Shown here: piece after piece, positions 11,829 to 24,262 of the stretch
Layout of the letters: each line of letters starts with the position of its first letter
How positions within the stretch are numbered: the stretch's first letter is position 1
DNA from: Trematomus loennbergii
Taxonomy: Eukaryota > Chordata > Actinopteri > Perciformes > Nototheniidae
Direction of reading: 5' to 3'
NCBI GenBank assembly: GCA_012861695.1
Contig: JAAOOA010000127.1
Span: forward strand, 28,204,502 to 28,268,501
Length of the DNA stretch: 64,000 bases
Notes under the pieces: model-generated
Seen by the model: only the letters and a program-made list of their open reading frames with translations
Told to the model about the DNA's origin: nothing
Database searches by the model: none
Position numbers and translations under genes: made by a program

Positions 11829-12600
11829 GTTTTATTTTACACCACTTTTAACATCCTCATTGTTGTTGTTTGTCAAACACAAGTCTAAATATCCGACTCC
11901 ACTTGGCTTCACATTCATCACGTTTCCTTACATTTGTGTTTTATTCGTTATAAATGGTGCTAATGATGGAGCTTTATATGAGCGTCTGAAAACGTAATCT
12001 AATTAAATGTCATTATCTTTGTCAATAAATCGTTCCGAGGACAACACAGTAAAACAAGATCTTCGTAAAATTCTGTATTTTATTGGGTATTTGTATTAAT
12101 TAACACAAGTTAGTGATTAATTAAGGAAAAAGGCAAGACTTGGAACATATCTCCATAGCAACAAGACATTTTCTCTGCTGGTTTGAGAGAGTTAGCACAT
12201 TGAAACGCCCGATCAGTGATTCCTTTTTAATCTGGAAGGTAAGAATTCTGTTCTTTTCTATGAAGTCTGAGCGTTTTGATTACAGTGAGGTGTCTGAGGG
12301 CTGGGTAAGATATTTAGACTATGTAACACTTGCACTTCTATTGGCTAGCGCTCCAACACATTTGTACGTGATAGAGATGTCCCGCCCCTTAACCTAAGTG
12401 GTTGACCAATCACAACAGAGCCTCACCTGCCTGAAACGCCTCTATTGGACTCCTGACATCCTAGTTATCTTTTAACGCTGTCAGCTATATTTGTTTATCT
12501 GTAAGTAACGTGTTTTGTGAAACATGTCACAGTAGAGGCACAAGATACAGCTAGGAAATGCATAATAGTATATGGACATAATACAAGAAGAACATCCTTT
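11829..12600. other. Spacer between LINE and TRIM 3' end
   Basis: Shared by units 1-3 (29668-30430, 50669-51440). 12290-12480 (ttggctagcgctcc, gatgtcccgcccctta) recurs inverted at 41795-41945, so it is part of a dispersed repeat. No gene is supported. Confidence 0.5.
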
Positions 12601-13470
12601 TTTTGTTTTTGAAAGACAAACCTTTATTAATGATCCAAACATTTAATTGATCACACATCCCATCAGTAAAGTCTGTTCAATGATTTCATGATCAGTTTCA
12701 CTTTATCCACACCATGAATGTGTTTCATCTCAGCTATTTCAAACAGAATCATACATGATTTCCTTATTGATTATTATCATGATAATTAATGTTCTATAAA
12801 ACATCAGAGTACCCAATTTCTATTTGGACAACAACAACAACAACAATTAGTCTGCAAAACAATAACTGTAATATTATACAATGTATTTCCCAAGCAAAGA
12901 CTCTAAGCTATTTACAGGAGAATAATACATGATGTACTTATTGATTATGATCATGACAGTAAGTAATATCATTTTAAATAACATGTTATGATGAAATAAG
13001 TGTTATAACCATCTGGGAACTCATTTGTTAGTTAATTTGGGCAACAATAACATTTAATCTGTCAAAATAATACATGTGATTATAAATGTCTCTATTGTTT
13101 TAGAAAGTGGGCAGAATAAAATGTGTACAATAAAAGAAGCTCTGCTGCTTTCTCTCTGAAGACTCGTGCATTACAAGAGAAACAACAACATGAATCAAAA
13201 GAAATATCCAACACATATTTAGAGCAAAGTTTACATATCAGTTCAGGTGAACAAGGATCCTCCTGAGCAGTGACAGCCTCCATGGCTACACAGACACAGG
13301 AAGGAGCCGGAAGAAAGTCCAACATTTACAGAACAACTCATGAGAAGATGTTGAAGCACATCCCATAATGTTTGATTGACAGCTGATCTCTGCACAGTGA
13401 AGACATGAACAATCAGCTCTGATGGACACGGTGAGTTTAAGAAGTAGAAGAGTTCCTCCAATACTTCAGG
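12601..13470 (-). other. 3'UTR of TRIM copy 2 with poly(A) signal
   Basis: Downstream of the TRIM stop the minus strand has AATAAA (plus-strand tttatt at 12623-12628) followed by an A-rich stretch. The same signal sits at 30451-30456 for copy 3 and 51468-51473 for copy 4; for copy 1 it would lie before the window. The small ORF repeated in each unit here (for example 13092-13325) is most simply untranslated sequence. Confidence 0.5.
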
Positions 13471-15123
13471 CTATTTGAGTTTACAAAACTCAGCAGTGTT
13501 TCCATGATCTAATGAAGAAAAATCCAGCATGTAGCGGCTGAGTGAATGTGGTCTGGACTCTGTGGAGGAGAGTCATGGTTTCAGAGACGCTGTAGAAGGA
13601 CAGAATACCTGCTCTGTGATCCAGGTACACTCCTACTCTGGAGGACAGAGAATCTGAGACGGAGTGAGGATACTGTTGTAAAGAAATGAATAACTGTTTT
13701 GTTACACTCTAAGGACCAAGATTTGTCATTGCATCCAAATACACTTTCCCCCTGCTCTGCTGATATTCTTGTATGTGACTGCTACATAAACTGCTCTCCC
13801 TCTCCACTCCACCTCCCAGTAACAACGTCCAGTCAGACTCTCTCTACTCAGGACCTGAGAACATCAGTGAATCTGTCTGGGTGACTAGAATAAGACTGTT
13901 GTTGCATGAATGTTGCTTTTCTGCTCCCCTCAGATAATAACAGCTGTGTGAATGCTGTGTTTGGATCCAGTGTGATCTCCTGTGAATATGTTAAGAACCC
14001 AGCTCTGGTGGTGGGCTCTGCTGCTGACAGTAAAACATCCACCTCAGTCGGTGAGACGTTTGTCCATTCCTCTCTCAGGACGTCCTGTAGTTTGTCTCTG
14101 ACTGCTGACAGGGCCGCCGTCACGTCCTCAAAGTAGCTCAGAGGACGGATGTTGATGCTGGATGAGTGTGTAGCTTCACTGAGGGCTGACAGTGAGGGGT
14201 AGCTGTGCAGAAACTGGTTGTGATCCTCTGTGTGAGACAGCAGCTTCAGCTCAGCGTCTCTCCTCTTCAGCTCAGAGATCTCCTGCTCCAGCTTCTCCTG
14301 AAGCTCTTTGACTCGACTCACTTCACTCTTCTGCTGGGATCTGACCTGCTGCTTCACATCAGAGCTTCTTTTCTCCATGAGACGGATCAGCTCAGTGAAC
14401 ATCTTCTCACTGTCCTCCACTGCTTTATCAGCAGAGCCATTGACGGCCTCCACCTCCTGCTGAAGCAGCTTCACCTCCTTCTCTCTGTCCTGGATTCTCT
14501 GCTGGATGTTTAGTCGACTCCCCTCCAGCTCTCTCTGCCTCTCAGTCCTCTCTGCCGCAGCTGACACTGTGTCGTGGCCTTTGTGTTCGTCCACAGAGCA
14601 GAGATAACAGATACACTGCTGATCAGTGCGGCAGAACATCTTCATCACCTCGTCGTGACGAGAGCAGATGTTCTCCTGGAGCTTCTTGGAGGGCTCCACC
14701 AGCTTGTGTTTTTTAAAGACAGGCAATTCATAATGAGGCTGGAGGTGTTTGTCACAGTAAGAGGCCACACACTGCAGACAGGACTTACAGGCTCTCAGTT
14801 TCCTCCCAGTGCAGACATCACAGGCCACATCTTCAGCTCCAGCATAGCAGAGATCAGCAGGAGCAGGTGGGGTCCAGTCTTCTTCAGCTCCTCCACTAAA
14901 GCTGCTAACATGGTGCTTTTCAGCATGACAGGCCTCGGTGTGAAGCTCTGCCTACACTGAGGGCAGCTGTGGATCTTCTTTCATCCTCTCCGTCCCAGAA
15001 GCCTGTAATACACTTCATGCAGTAGCTGTGTCCACAGGGAGTCGTCACCGGATCCTTCAGTAGATCCAGACAGATGGGACAAGATAACATTTCCCGGTCC
15101 AGCTGAACTCCTTTCTGCGCCAT
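13471..15123 (-). pseudogene. TRIM-family E3 ubiquitin ligase, copy 2, the least damaged
   Basis: Same single-exon TRIM. The ATG at 15123 leads in frame into an intact first RING half ([17 protein letters not shown]). Frame is lost after the residues GFWDGEDE near 14980 and again between the RING and B-box 1 near 14870. From about 14850 to 13848 one frame stays open through B-box 1 (CDVC...CLQC), B-box 2 (CSRHDE...C...CYLC...H), the coiled coil and the start of PRY. This is the only copy with an uninterrupted B-box 2. Frame is lost again in PRY near 13860, and the C-terminal SPRY is altered near 13500-13530, where the copy differs from the others. If indels are sequencing errors, this is the copy most likely to be functional; otherwise it is a pseudogene. 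Confidence 0.85.
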
Positions 15124-15150
15124 TTCACTCTCAGTAGCAGCGAGTGTGTG

Positions 15151-15162
15151 AGTTTCACTTCC
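15151..15162 (-). promoter_or_regulatory. EICE/ISRE-like motif upstream of TRIM copy 2
   Basis: Same GGAAGTGAAACT on the minus strand, 28 bases before the ATG at 15123. The surrounding 60 bases match the other copies. Confidence 0.5.
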
Positions 15163-15509
15163 TGAGAGCTGAAACTAGTGTGACAGGTTATCTGAACAAC
15201 AGGTGTGTGTGCAGTGAATGTGGCCTATCAGCTCTTGTTCTTTACCCACATGTTGGTTACACCCCTCCTCCTCAGTGTGGATCTGAAGGGGAGGAACCAG
15301 GAAATGCAGAGTGGAGCTGGCTGTGTCTGAGAGCAGGAAGAAGAGGGAGGGCTTATCAAACTCTGAGTCATTCCAGGAGGAGGAACAGAGAGGAATCAAT
15401 AAAACACAAACACAGATATAGCTGAATGTCTTGTGACCATTTTAAAGTTGGAATAAAGTCTCTAGTTGAAAGTATGTGGAAGGAGAAGCATTTTGCACAC
15501 GGCGTATAA

Positions 15510-16137
15510 CCTTATGTTGTGTTCGGGTCTCCCGTGACCCATTTCTAGTTTAAATTATATAATAACTACGCTCTAGTTTTTTGTAACGGAACAAGGCTTC
15601 ATGATATCCTCCACAACAGATATATAAACTCTACAAAACTGATTTTGACCATTTTTGCCCAGTCTGAAGGTCTCTAAAAAAAAAGTGTATCATTTGGTGT
15701 CGGGTCTGGGGAGACCAAGCAGAATTGTTTTGGGTCACTCTGGGTCAAATTTGGCCCAATCAAGATTCATCTTTGACTTTAGACACCCCTCCCCCCCCCC
15801 TTCATCCACTGTAACCATAATTTAATCTGGGGAGATATTATTCTAATATTAGTCTATTATTGTCAGATAACGTAATGATCCACTGTCTTCACTATAGTGA
15901 ATATAATGAGTGAATTGAATCACATATAAATATGTGGTGTAATGTGTTTTGGGCCATATCATTAAATTACAACAGGATTGTACGGTTATGAATGCATTAT
16001 AAATTAGTTATGATGTAGTTAAAACAATATTGGATGATAGTCATTATTTTTGTGTGTTTTGGACTGAGATAAATCATGGGTCAAAATTTACCCGCGAACA
16101 CCATGAACGGTAACGGCTTTCGGACACAACACAAGGG
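15510..16137. mobile_element. piggyBac-like MITE, unit 2
   Basis: Orthologous copy of the MITE in unit 1, same ends (cttatgttgtgttcggg and cacaagggtta), without LINE insertions. Confidence 0.6.
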
Positions 16138-16446
16138 TTAAAGAGGATTTGAAGGGTTCTCCCATTGAGTTACATGTTATAACGTTTCCCATCATGTGCT
16201 GAAAAGGCTGAATATTTTCATATTTGAATGCTTTCTTTAGCTGAAAGTAGGCTGAAGTTATTCAACGGCAAAACATGGGGTGAAATAATAAGAAGACGGA
16301 AGAATAAAGAAACAGAAGAACCAAAGTGTAAACAGCATTCACACTAAATATGAACCTGAAAACTATACGTCCTCTTTGACTGACACCAAAATGATGATTT
16401 GTGGTTGAAACCTTCTTTTAAATCTTTTCTGTTTACCCTCCAACAG

Positions 16447-16775
16447 ATGTGTCTCAATGGAGAAGAAGAAACCTCAGATTCCTTAGAGTCCATCGAGGTG
16501 AGTTCATCCGAGGAGACGTCCCCCGCTGTGTCCCCTTCCCAGGATCCCCCCCCACAGGACACCATCACAGAGACACCCCTACGTGATCCAGGAGACTGAA
16601 CCTCCTTCCTCACTCCTCCCTTCCTCACCTCCTCCCCTCCTCATCTCCTTCCCTCCTCTCCTGTCAGAGGACCCTCAGACCTCCACAAACCCCTCCCTCT
16701 CCTCCCTGAAGACCCAGCAAACAGCTCTGTTTGTGGACGTTTCTCCGAGCGCTGACCTCCTGAACGTCCTCTGCC
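16447..16775 (+). pseudogene. Proline/serine-rich ORF of unknown function, unit 2, split by hAT
   Basis: The ATG at 16447 follows the same pyrimidine tract. The first frame ends in TPLRDPGD and a stop at about 16599; a second frame continues the proline-rich part to the hAT insertion at 16776. The 3' remainder lies beyond the transposon at 25241-25407. Confidence 0.35.
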
Positions 16776-16894
16776 CAGGGCCGTGGGAAGTAGGGTGCTG
16801 AGGGTGCTGCAGCACCCCCTGGTGGAGGACAGGGGATCTGTACTTCCACAAGATTAAATACAAATATAACACAAAAAAACGAAGATGTAACAAC

Positions 16895-17220
16895 TGTAAC
16901 TACTCTGGTCTTGAAAGAACTTTACGTATCGAACTGATGTCCACAATCACGTTTATTCTTTCTTTACAGTCATGAAACACCGTGAAAACGTGTTCGCCTA
17001 GTAGACCAGCAGTAGAATTACGTTATCACATCGTTGACACTTTTAGCGCCCTTTTACTCTCTCACAAACACAATATAAACATCCGGGGCAAGAGGTCACA
17101 TGACTTCCGGAAAGACAACTCTTGTTATTTTTACAAAATAACAAAGTTCAAGCATACATTATTAAACACTCTTCAAAAAATACAGAACAATAAATAAGGG
17201 CACTTTGAGCGTCAGCTACA
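16895..17220 (-). repeat. 3' LTR of the BEL element
   Basis: 326 bp, TGTAAC...CTACA as read on plus. It carries AATAAA on the minus strand (plus tttatt near 16951). Just inside, at 17221-17228, the minus strand reads GGTGGGAG, a short polypurine tract as expected beside a 3' LTR. Confidence 0.9.
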
Positions 17221-17484
17221 CTCCCACCAAATTACCTTCAAACACATATGCAGATGTCAATATACAATATGATGTTCATCAAATAAATCAATGGTAATTT
17301 TCAACTCTTTTCTCTTGTTTGCCTTTCCCTTAACACACATATATATATATATATATTGAACAACTGAACAAATGAATTAACAGTACAAGTTCACAATAGA
17401 ATTGACATAACTGAGGCTACATCAACTTTAATATTCCCTTAGCCTAAAGAGGAAATATATATGTTTCTAGCAATTGTTTGCTTC

Positions 17485-18555
17485 CTAACTGCTCTCCACT
17501 AGAACAACTAACTTCTGAATCGGTCTTTCAACAACGGATGGCTTGTTGAGGCGTTCACACTTTTTCCCCAACTGCTGCACCCCAATCTGTATTGAAACCT
17601 TCCGCACCAGTCCATCATCATCCTCATGTGCTTTAAGAACTCTGGCAAGTTTCCATTCATTGCGAGGTATGTCCTCTTCTTTGACTATCACGATATCACC
17701 AACTTTCATGTTCCGTCTTGGAACGTGCCATCGCTGCCTGAGAGTAATGTTGGCCAGATATTCCTTTCTCCATCTGTTCCAAAATTGTTCAGACAGATAT
17801 TGAACTCTTCTCCAGCGTTTTCTGGCATACAAATCCTCCTTAACAAACTTGCCTGGTGGAGAAAGTGGAACAGATGACTTCATGGTGATCAGATGATTTG
17901 GAGTTAGCGGCTCCAGACTTGTAGGATTGCTGATGTTGTCGACAGTAAGTGGGCGGCCATTTACAATGGACATGGCTTCGTAAAAGAAGGTTCTTAAAGA
18001 GGCGTCATCCAATCTTCCCACACTGCGAGCAAGGACTGTGGTCAGTACACCTCTGACTGTCCTGATCTGCCGCTCCCATACTCCTCCAGCATGACTTGAG
18101 CCTGGCACATTCATGAGGAAGTCACACTGCCTATCTGCCAGATATGCAGCTACTCTGTCTTTGTTGACTTCCTTCAGGGCGTTTGCAATTTCATTTTTTG
18201 CTCCCACGAAGTTAGAACCCCGATCCGATCTGATGTGTCGCACAGCGCCGCGGATAGCTATGAAGCACCGTAAGGCATTAATGAACGCGTCAGTTGTCAT
18301 GTCGTCCAACATCTCTATGTGGACTGCTCTGGAACATAGGCACGTGAAGAGAAGACCATACCGTTTGTATTCTTTGCGGCCCTGCCGAGTATGAAAGGGG
18401 CCAAAACAGTCCATACCGCAGTATGTGAACGGTGGTGAGGGATCTGTACGGTCGCTAGGTAGGTCCGCCATCCGCTGCTCTTCTGGTGGTGCTCTAGCTC
18501 TCCTACACAAGACACATCGCCTGATGAACTCTGGTGTCTCAACTCCAGTGGTCCC
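17485..18555 (-). pseudogene. BEL integrase, zinc-finger half deleted
   Basis: The open frame covers the CC pair of the zinc finger (CVLCRRAR), the catalytic core with D (CGMDCFGPF), D (IRSDRGSNF) and E (GGVWERQIRTV), and the BEL C-terminal domain (GDIV, WKLARV), ending in a stop at 17485-17487. Upstream, near 18550, the sequence passes directly from VGGRMRKAS to TPEFIRRC with a frame change. In the family about 45-55 residues holding the two zinc-binding histidines lie between these, so a deletion of roughly 150 bp is inferred. The core triad is intact, but DNA-end binding would be expected to fail. Confidence 0.85.
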
Positions 18556-20350
18556 GACGCTTTCCTCATTCGCCCTCCCACTCTCATTACGCCATTTTGG
18601 ATGAATGGATCAAGCTGATACAGTTGATGGTTGCGAGGAAGCCTTCCTGATTTCTGGCTGAGCGTGTTCAACTCTTCTTGAAAGGCATCTTGTTGTGCAA
18701 GCTTGATGAGTGTCAGTGCAGCTTGCTTTCTTTCCTCCACATTTAAAGGCTCAGTGGCCTTGATCCTCTTAGCCAATCGTTGAATGCGAGCAATGACATT
18801 GACTGCTGTGGTCCATCTTGAGAACCTTGACAGTTGCTCTTGAAAGTCACATTGCACTGCAACATCTGATTTCAGAACTTGAGTAGCCTTAACCTCAGGG
18901 TCTCCCACCAGCAACTCTGTAGTACCCTGATGTGCAACGATCTCTCTTTCCCATAGAAACTTGGGACCTGTGATCCAATTTGAGCTGATGAGGTCTGCCA
19001 CCTTGAGGCCTCTCGAAGCGTGGTCAGCTGGGTTTTCTCCTGTTTCAACATAGAACCACTGTCCCGGGTTGGTAGCTTCCCGAATCCTCTGAACACGGTT
19101 TGCGACAAAGACATGAAATCTTCGAGCTTCGTTATTTATATAACCCAGGACTACCTGCGAATCTGTCCAGAAGTATTCTTTGTCCACTTTTAGATCCAGC
19201 TCCTCCTTTAGCATGCTACTCACCGCAGCGGAGGTCACTGCAGCCGTAAGCTCCAGTCTTGGGATAGTAACTATTTTTGTTGGTGCGACTCTCGCTTTGC
19301 CCATGACAAAGGCGCAGTGTATGTTCTCTTTACCCACCAACCTGACATATGAGCACTGTCCGTACCCCTGACTGCTCGCATCAGAAAAGTGATGAAGCTC
19401 GACACTCAGTAGCTCACCAAAGTGTTTAGGTGTGAAGCATCTTGGGATTTGAATCTTCTCAAGATTTTCCAGATCATCCATCCAACTCTCCCACCTTAGC
19501 TTCAATCCGCTTGGCAGTGGTTCATCCCATCCGGTTCCCTTCTGACACATCTCTTGCAGAACCCTCTTTCCTTCTAGGATGAATGGAGCTAGAAACCCCA
19601 ATGGGTCATACAGAGAGGCCACAACTGAGAGTATCCCACGGCGAGTTGCTGGTTTCTCATCAGTGACACCTTGAAGGAGAAGTTGTCACTTTCAACGTTC
19701 CATCTTATTCCTAGCACTCTCTGTGCTGGAAGTTCATCGTGGTTGAGGTCCACATTTTGTACCTCTGCAGCGCGTTCTGAAGCACAGATGGAGTCTAGAA
19801 CTTCCCGGTTGTTGGAAAGGAATTTGTGAAGGTGTAGATTCCCTTTGGCACACACAACTTGGGCTTCCTTCACCAACTTAACTGCCTCATCGACAGACTC
19901 CAAGCTTATGATGCCGTCGTCTACATAGAAGTTCTTTCTGATGAAGCTAGCTGCAGAGGGGTACTGTATTTGATTCTGACTGGCAAGATGCTTCAGACCA
20001 TAATTGGCGCAGCCAGGGGAAGATGATGCTCCGAAAAGATGGACCTTCATTCGGTATGCTGTGGGTTCCGAGTCTGTATCCCCATTTTCCCACCAGAGAA
20101 ACCGAAAGTAGTCCCTGTCTTCTTTGTGGACATGGAACCTGTGGAACATTTTTTCCACATCGCACATGACTGCGACGGCATGCTTACGAAACCGGCAGAG
20201 CACTGCAGTTAGGCCATTTGTGAGATCCGGTCCTGTTAGCAGGTGATCGTTTAAGGAGGTGCCTTCGTACTTTGCAGAACAATCGAAAACCACTCTTATT
20301 TTATCTGGTTTCCGAGGATGGTAAACCCCTTGGTGTGGGATATACCAGAC
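18555..20350 (-). pseudogene. BEL reverse transcriptase and RNase H
   Basis: The RT part (about 19680-20350) has VMCDVEKMF, LFGASSSPGC and the catalytic YVDD (19907-19925). A one-base loss near 19670 shifts the frame; the next ORF (19622 downward) carries YDPLGF and the connection. The RNase H-like part follows with FSDAS (about 19385), the ELTAA stretch, TDSQ (about 19165) and ENPADHASRG (about 19030). The domain order and motifs are those of BEL/Pao pol. Confidence 0.85.
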
Positions 20351-23124
20351 CTGCCTGGTTCTGGTTGTGTTTCTGCTTTCTCGGCGTCGCCATCTTTGAA
20401 GACGCCATCCATAAACTTCACATAGTCGGCCTTGAATTTGGGATCTCTTTCCAGTTTCCTTTTAAGGTGCTTTAGCCGAATCAAAGCCAGCCTTTTGTTG
20501 TCTGGGAGTAGAGGTCGTGCTTTGAATGGAAGAGGCATTTCTAGATGACCCAGCTCGTTTTGCTGGATTCCTTCCTTTAAGATCTGCAGAAAGCGAATAT
20601 CATCTTGTGATATACTTTTGTCCCCTGGCCTGGTGTCCGCGAAATCGGACTCCAGCACCTTGATAACCGCTGATGGTGTTACAGGTGGCACCTCCCTGAC
20701 CGATACCCGATGACAAAGTCCAGTCACATCTTGAGAGTTCACACGCTGTGATGCACTTCCTACGATGCTCCATCCAAGGTCAGTCTTAATGGCATAGGGC
20801 TCGTAATCGCCACCAGTGATGATTTTCCTTGGGGCCAGTGCTCTGGAGCAGTCATAGCCAATCAGTATTCCAACACCGCAATCTATAAGTGGGGGCATCT
20901 CTTGAGCTATATCTGCAAGGTGTTTCCATTTGATGGCTGTCTTGCAGGTTGGAATGTGCGCACGTTCAAGTGGAATGAAATCCCTTGTATAAGCTGGAGG
21001 CAGATCAATGGATGTATTTGAGGTGAACCCTCTGACTTTGAGTCCACAAACTCTCTGACTCTTTACAATTGAGTCTTTTCCCATCATAGTTGATAATTTT
21101 AGTTTTACCGGCTCCATCTTTGTTTGCAGCTTCTCACAAACCTCCTGTTCTACAAAGGTGTGACTGCTTTGGGTGTCCAATAGAGCATACACCAGAGTTT
21201 CAGAATTAGGAGTGTTAGATGATGAAATCCACACTGGCACGATCATTGATGTGCTCCCACCTTCACCTCCATTCACACAACATGATAGAGAGGATGTATT
21301 TCCTTCAAACCTGCTGTGTGTGTAGGGTTTGTCCGCTGAGGAACGCTCTTCATGCAAAGGAGTCGGATGACCCCTTTTGCATATGCCACACATGGCTCTG
21401 TTCTTGCAGTCTCTGGAGACATGTCCCTTTCTCAGGCATGCAAAACACAGCCTATTTTCTTGTATGCATTTTCTCTTTTCCTCCACAGTCAATTCCAGTA
21501 GCTTTTGGCATTTGAATATGGAATGATTTTCTCCACAGCAAAAACACTCAGTTGTGTTTTGTGTTAGCATGCTCCCTTTCTTCACTTTCTCTGCATCTTC
21601 TGACTTGGTTTCTTCTACGTTGGTTTTAGCTACAATGCAAGGTGTGTCTGAATCCCCCACATCCGTGAGAAATGTGTTTGCTTTTGGCCCTTTTGCTTCT
21701 CTTATAGGCATTTCTGCTGAGGGTTTCAGAGCATATAGTGATGACACTGGGTTGCATGCTATACGGGCCTCCTTTGATATGAACCTGGCAAACTCTGCGA
21801 AACTTGGATAATCATTGCCTGAATCCAGCTGTTCTGTGACAGAACGGTTCCACCTTGATGTGAACCAATCAGGAAGTTTGGTTAGCATCTTCTGATTTTC
21901 TTCACAGTCGTTAAGAACTTGTAGGCCCTTAACGTGAGGCATAGCGTTGCTGCATGTTTGGAGGAAATCACTAAATTCTCTCAACTTGATATATTCCTTT
22001 CCCCCAATCTTTGGCCATCCATTGAGTTTCTCTCTGAAGGCTCGCTGCACAACAAAGGAATGACCATATCTGACATTCAGCCTATCCCATGCTTGTTCAT
22101 AGGCCTCCTCATCTTTTCTGTAGAAGCTACCTTCAAGGGCAGATTTCGCCCCCCCTGCTACGTACTTTTGCAGGTAGAACAGCCTATCTGCAGGGTTAGA
22201 GCATCGCCTCTCTATTAGAGCTTTAAAGCTCGCGCTCCACTCAGTGAACTTCAATGGATCACCAAAGAATACAGTGGGTTCTGGTACTGGAAGTCGGGTG
22301 AGAGCCATTGCTTCTTGCAACGCCTGTACTAAATGTGCCTCATTTTTTGTCATTTCTTGACTTCCAGAGTGAGGAGAAGATGGGTTAGCATCATTCAATT
22401 GGCTGTGTACAGGACTACACCTCTCACTCCTTTCCCTTCTCTCTTCTTCGGTATACACATTTATCTTTGCCTGAATGACATCAAGGTCTCTTTGATTTTC
22501 AAGTTTTTTCAATTGTTGACGTTGAGCTTCAATAGCAGCTTCCATATCAATTTCAGCTCTTTTTGCCGCTAACTGTGCAACTGACTCTGCTCTCCTGGCT
22601 GAAATACTAGGTGACTCTGAGAGATGATCTGAACGGTAGCTGGGTGCAGTGGCTCTAGATGCTGTAGATCCATATATGGACCGAGCATACTCATTATTAA
22701 GCAGCATGCGTAACCTTGATTTTTCTGCCTTAGCGTCAAAGTCGCCTGCATCTTCAGTTAACCTTACTCTCATTAGCTGTAGTAGATCTGCTGTTACAGC
22801 TGAGCATGCATCCATTTTCCTGCGAATTTCCAGATTAGGTGCTGTATTAAGTCGCATGTTGTCATACAAGTCCTTTAATTCGGATTCAAGCCCCTGAACT
22901 TCATCCATCATGTTACACATGTCACTCTCAGAGCATTCTCTTTTAAGTATTGTACGAATGTCTCTTACCTCATTTTTCCATTTTTCATACACCGTTTTGA
23001 ACTTCTTCTCCTTTTGAGTTAATTCTTGCTCTTTAAGTTCTTGCATTTTTGGTGTTAGCCGTCTCTCTCGAGAGGATTTCCTTGCTTCAAGGTCTGGGCT
23101 TTGCTCTTCTTCATTTAGCGACAT
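20296..23124 (-). pseudogene. BEL Gag and protease, with the start of Pol
   Basis: 942-codon ORF from the ATG at 23124. The N-terminal 230 residues are charged and coiled-coil-like, followed by the BEL-type Gag core (residues about 270-480). Zinc knuckles: C-X2-C-X3-H-X4-C at about 527-539 (CFCCGENHSIFKC), then CFACLRKGHVSRDC (C-X2-C-X4-H-X4-C) and CGICKRGH. The aspartic protease has LLDTQSSHTF near residue 647, the DTQ form common in fish BEL elements. The polyprotein then runs toward RT but loses frame near 20340-20370; the reverse transcriptase continues in another frame. Assembly error or real inactivation cannot be separated here. Confidence 0.85.
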
Positions 23125-23936
23125 TAAATCAGACTGACAGACTAAGTTACAGGCATATGAATGGCAACTTTTGGAATACCTTTAACACTTAGCCAATACA
23201 ATTCTTAACAGTAATAACCCTTAACAATAACAGTTACTTTTCAGGAACTTTAAATATATTTTCTTTACTTTATTCTAATAAGTCTTTATTACCTTTACCT
23301 TATTTGTGGGACTATCCATCAATTATTTGAGGTTTACATTTAAAAGTACAGTTCAACCTGAAGAGCCACGCAGAAACCTGAATTCGCTCCAGGAGAAGAT
23401 GCTCAGCTGCACACTGAAGCCCGTGTTCCAGCAGGACAACAGCAGACAGTCCGATGAAGCTTGTCGTCCGCACGGGATACGCAGCACACCGTCTGATGAA
23501 GCCTATCGTCCGCACGGGATACGCAGCACACCGTCTGATGGAGCCGATCGTCCGCACGGGATATGCAGCACACCGTCTGATGAAGCCTATCGTCCGCACG
23601 GGATACGCAGCACACCGTCTGATGGAGCCGATCGTCCGCACGGGACACGCAACACACAGTCCGATGAGGCGCAGCTTCGCACACGACACGATACGCCTGT
23701 TGCTTGCAGCAGGATGGGGAACAGCTTCTCACGTCTTTAGCCTCTTCAGCCTGTAGCTTGCAGCAGGATCAAATAGCTTTGCACACTTTAGCCTGTAGCT
23801 TGTAGCAGGATTGAGAACAGCGTCTCACCTCTAGCCTGTTGCTTGCAGCAGGGTGTGGAACAGCGTAGCGCACTTTAGCCTGTAGCTTGCAGCAGGGTCG
23901 AATACCTCGTTCCGATGGATTAGGTTACGTTTTCAC
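23125..23936 (-). other. BEL 5' leader
   Basis: About 810 bp between the 5' LTR and the gag ATG. It includes five copies of a 42-bp repeat and, at 23740-23900, four looser repeats built on gcctgtagcttgcagcaggr. The ORFs seen on both strands over the 42-bp array exist only because 42 is a multiple of three. Confidence 0.7.
23449..23660. repeat. 42-bp tandem repeat in the BEL leader
   Basis: Five units, each holding tcgtccgcacgggatacgc, differing by a few substitutions (gaagccta versus ggagccga alternate). Confidence 0.85.
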
Positions 23937-24262
23937 TGTAACTACTCTGGTCTTGAAAGAACTTTACGTATCGAACTGATGTCCACAATCACGTTTATTC
24001 TTTTCTTTACAGTCATGAAACACCGTGAAAACGTGTTCGCCTAGTAGACCAGCAGTAGAATTACGTTATCACATCGTTGACACTTTTAGCGCCCTTTTAC
24101 TCTCTCACAAACACAATATAAAATCCGGGGCAAGAGGTCACATGACTTCCGGAAAGACAACTCTTGTTATTTTTACAAAATAACAAAGTTCAAGCATACA
24201 TTATTAAACACTCTTCAAAAAATACAGAACAATAAATAAGGGCACTTTGAGCGTCAGCTACA
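23937..24262 (-). repeat. 5' LTR of the BEL element
   Basis: 326 bp, identical to the 3' LTR by eye except for one extra T near 24001 and one missing C near 24123. The primer-binding site should start just below 23937; I could not assign a tRNA. Confidence 0.9.

Larger units (their letters stand above)
1..12810. repeat. Tandem segmental duplication unit 1
   Basis: The sequence from position 1 recurs near-identically from 12811, 30639 and 51657. The order inside the unit is TRIM copy (minus), piggyBac-like MITE, proline-rich ORF (plus), AT-rich flank, LINE with hAT insertion, spacer. The true duplication boundary cannot be fixed from tandem copies, so the phase used here is arbitrary. Unit 1 is peculiar in carrying the MITE and proline-rich segment twice, and a 1.3-kb hAT-like insertion at 7601-8933. 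Identity is seen by eye and no percentage was computed. Confidence 0.9.
16895..24262 (-). mobile_element. BEL/Pao LTR retrotransposon
   Basis: 7.37-kb element, coding strand minus, with 326-bp LTRs starting TG and ending CA, and a 5-base TSD acaac at 16890-16894 and 24263-24267. Gag, protease, reverse transcriptase, RNase H and integrase lie in BEL/Pao order in one polyprotein (YVDD in RT, DTQ in protease, DDE integrase). The LTRs differ by only two single-base indels, so the insertion is recent. Frameshifts and a deletion in the integrase zinc finger suggest this copy cannot move by itself. The empty site is in unit 1 at 4226-4230. Confidence 0.92.

Noticed and set aside
12140..12397. 85-codon plus-strand ORF repeated in units 1 and 3
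   Set aside because: Part of a dispersed repeat also present inverted at 41795-41945; the unit 2 copy is broken.
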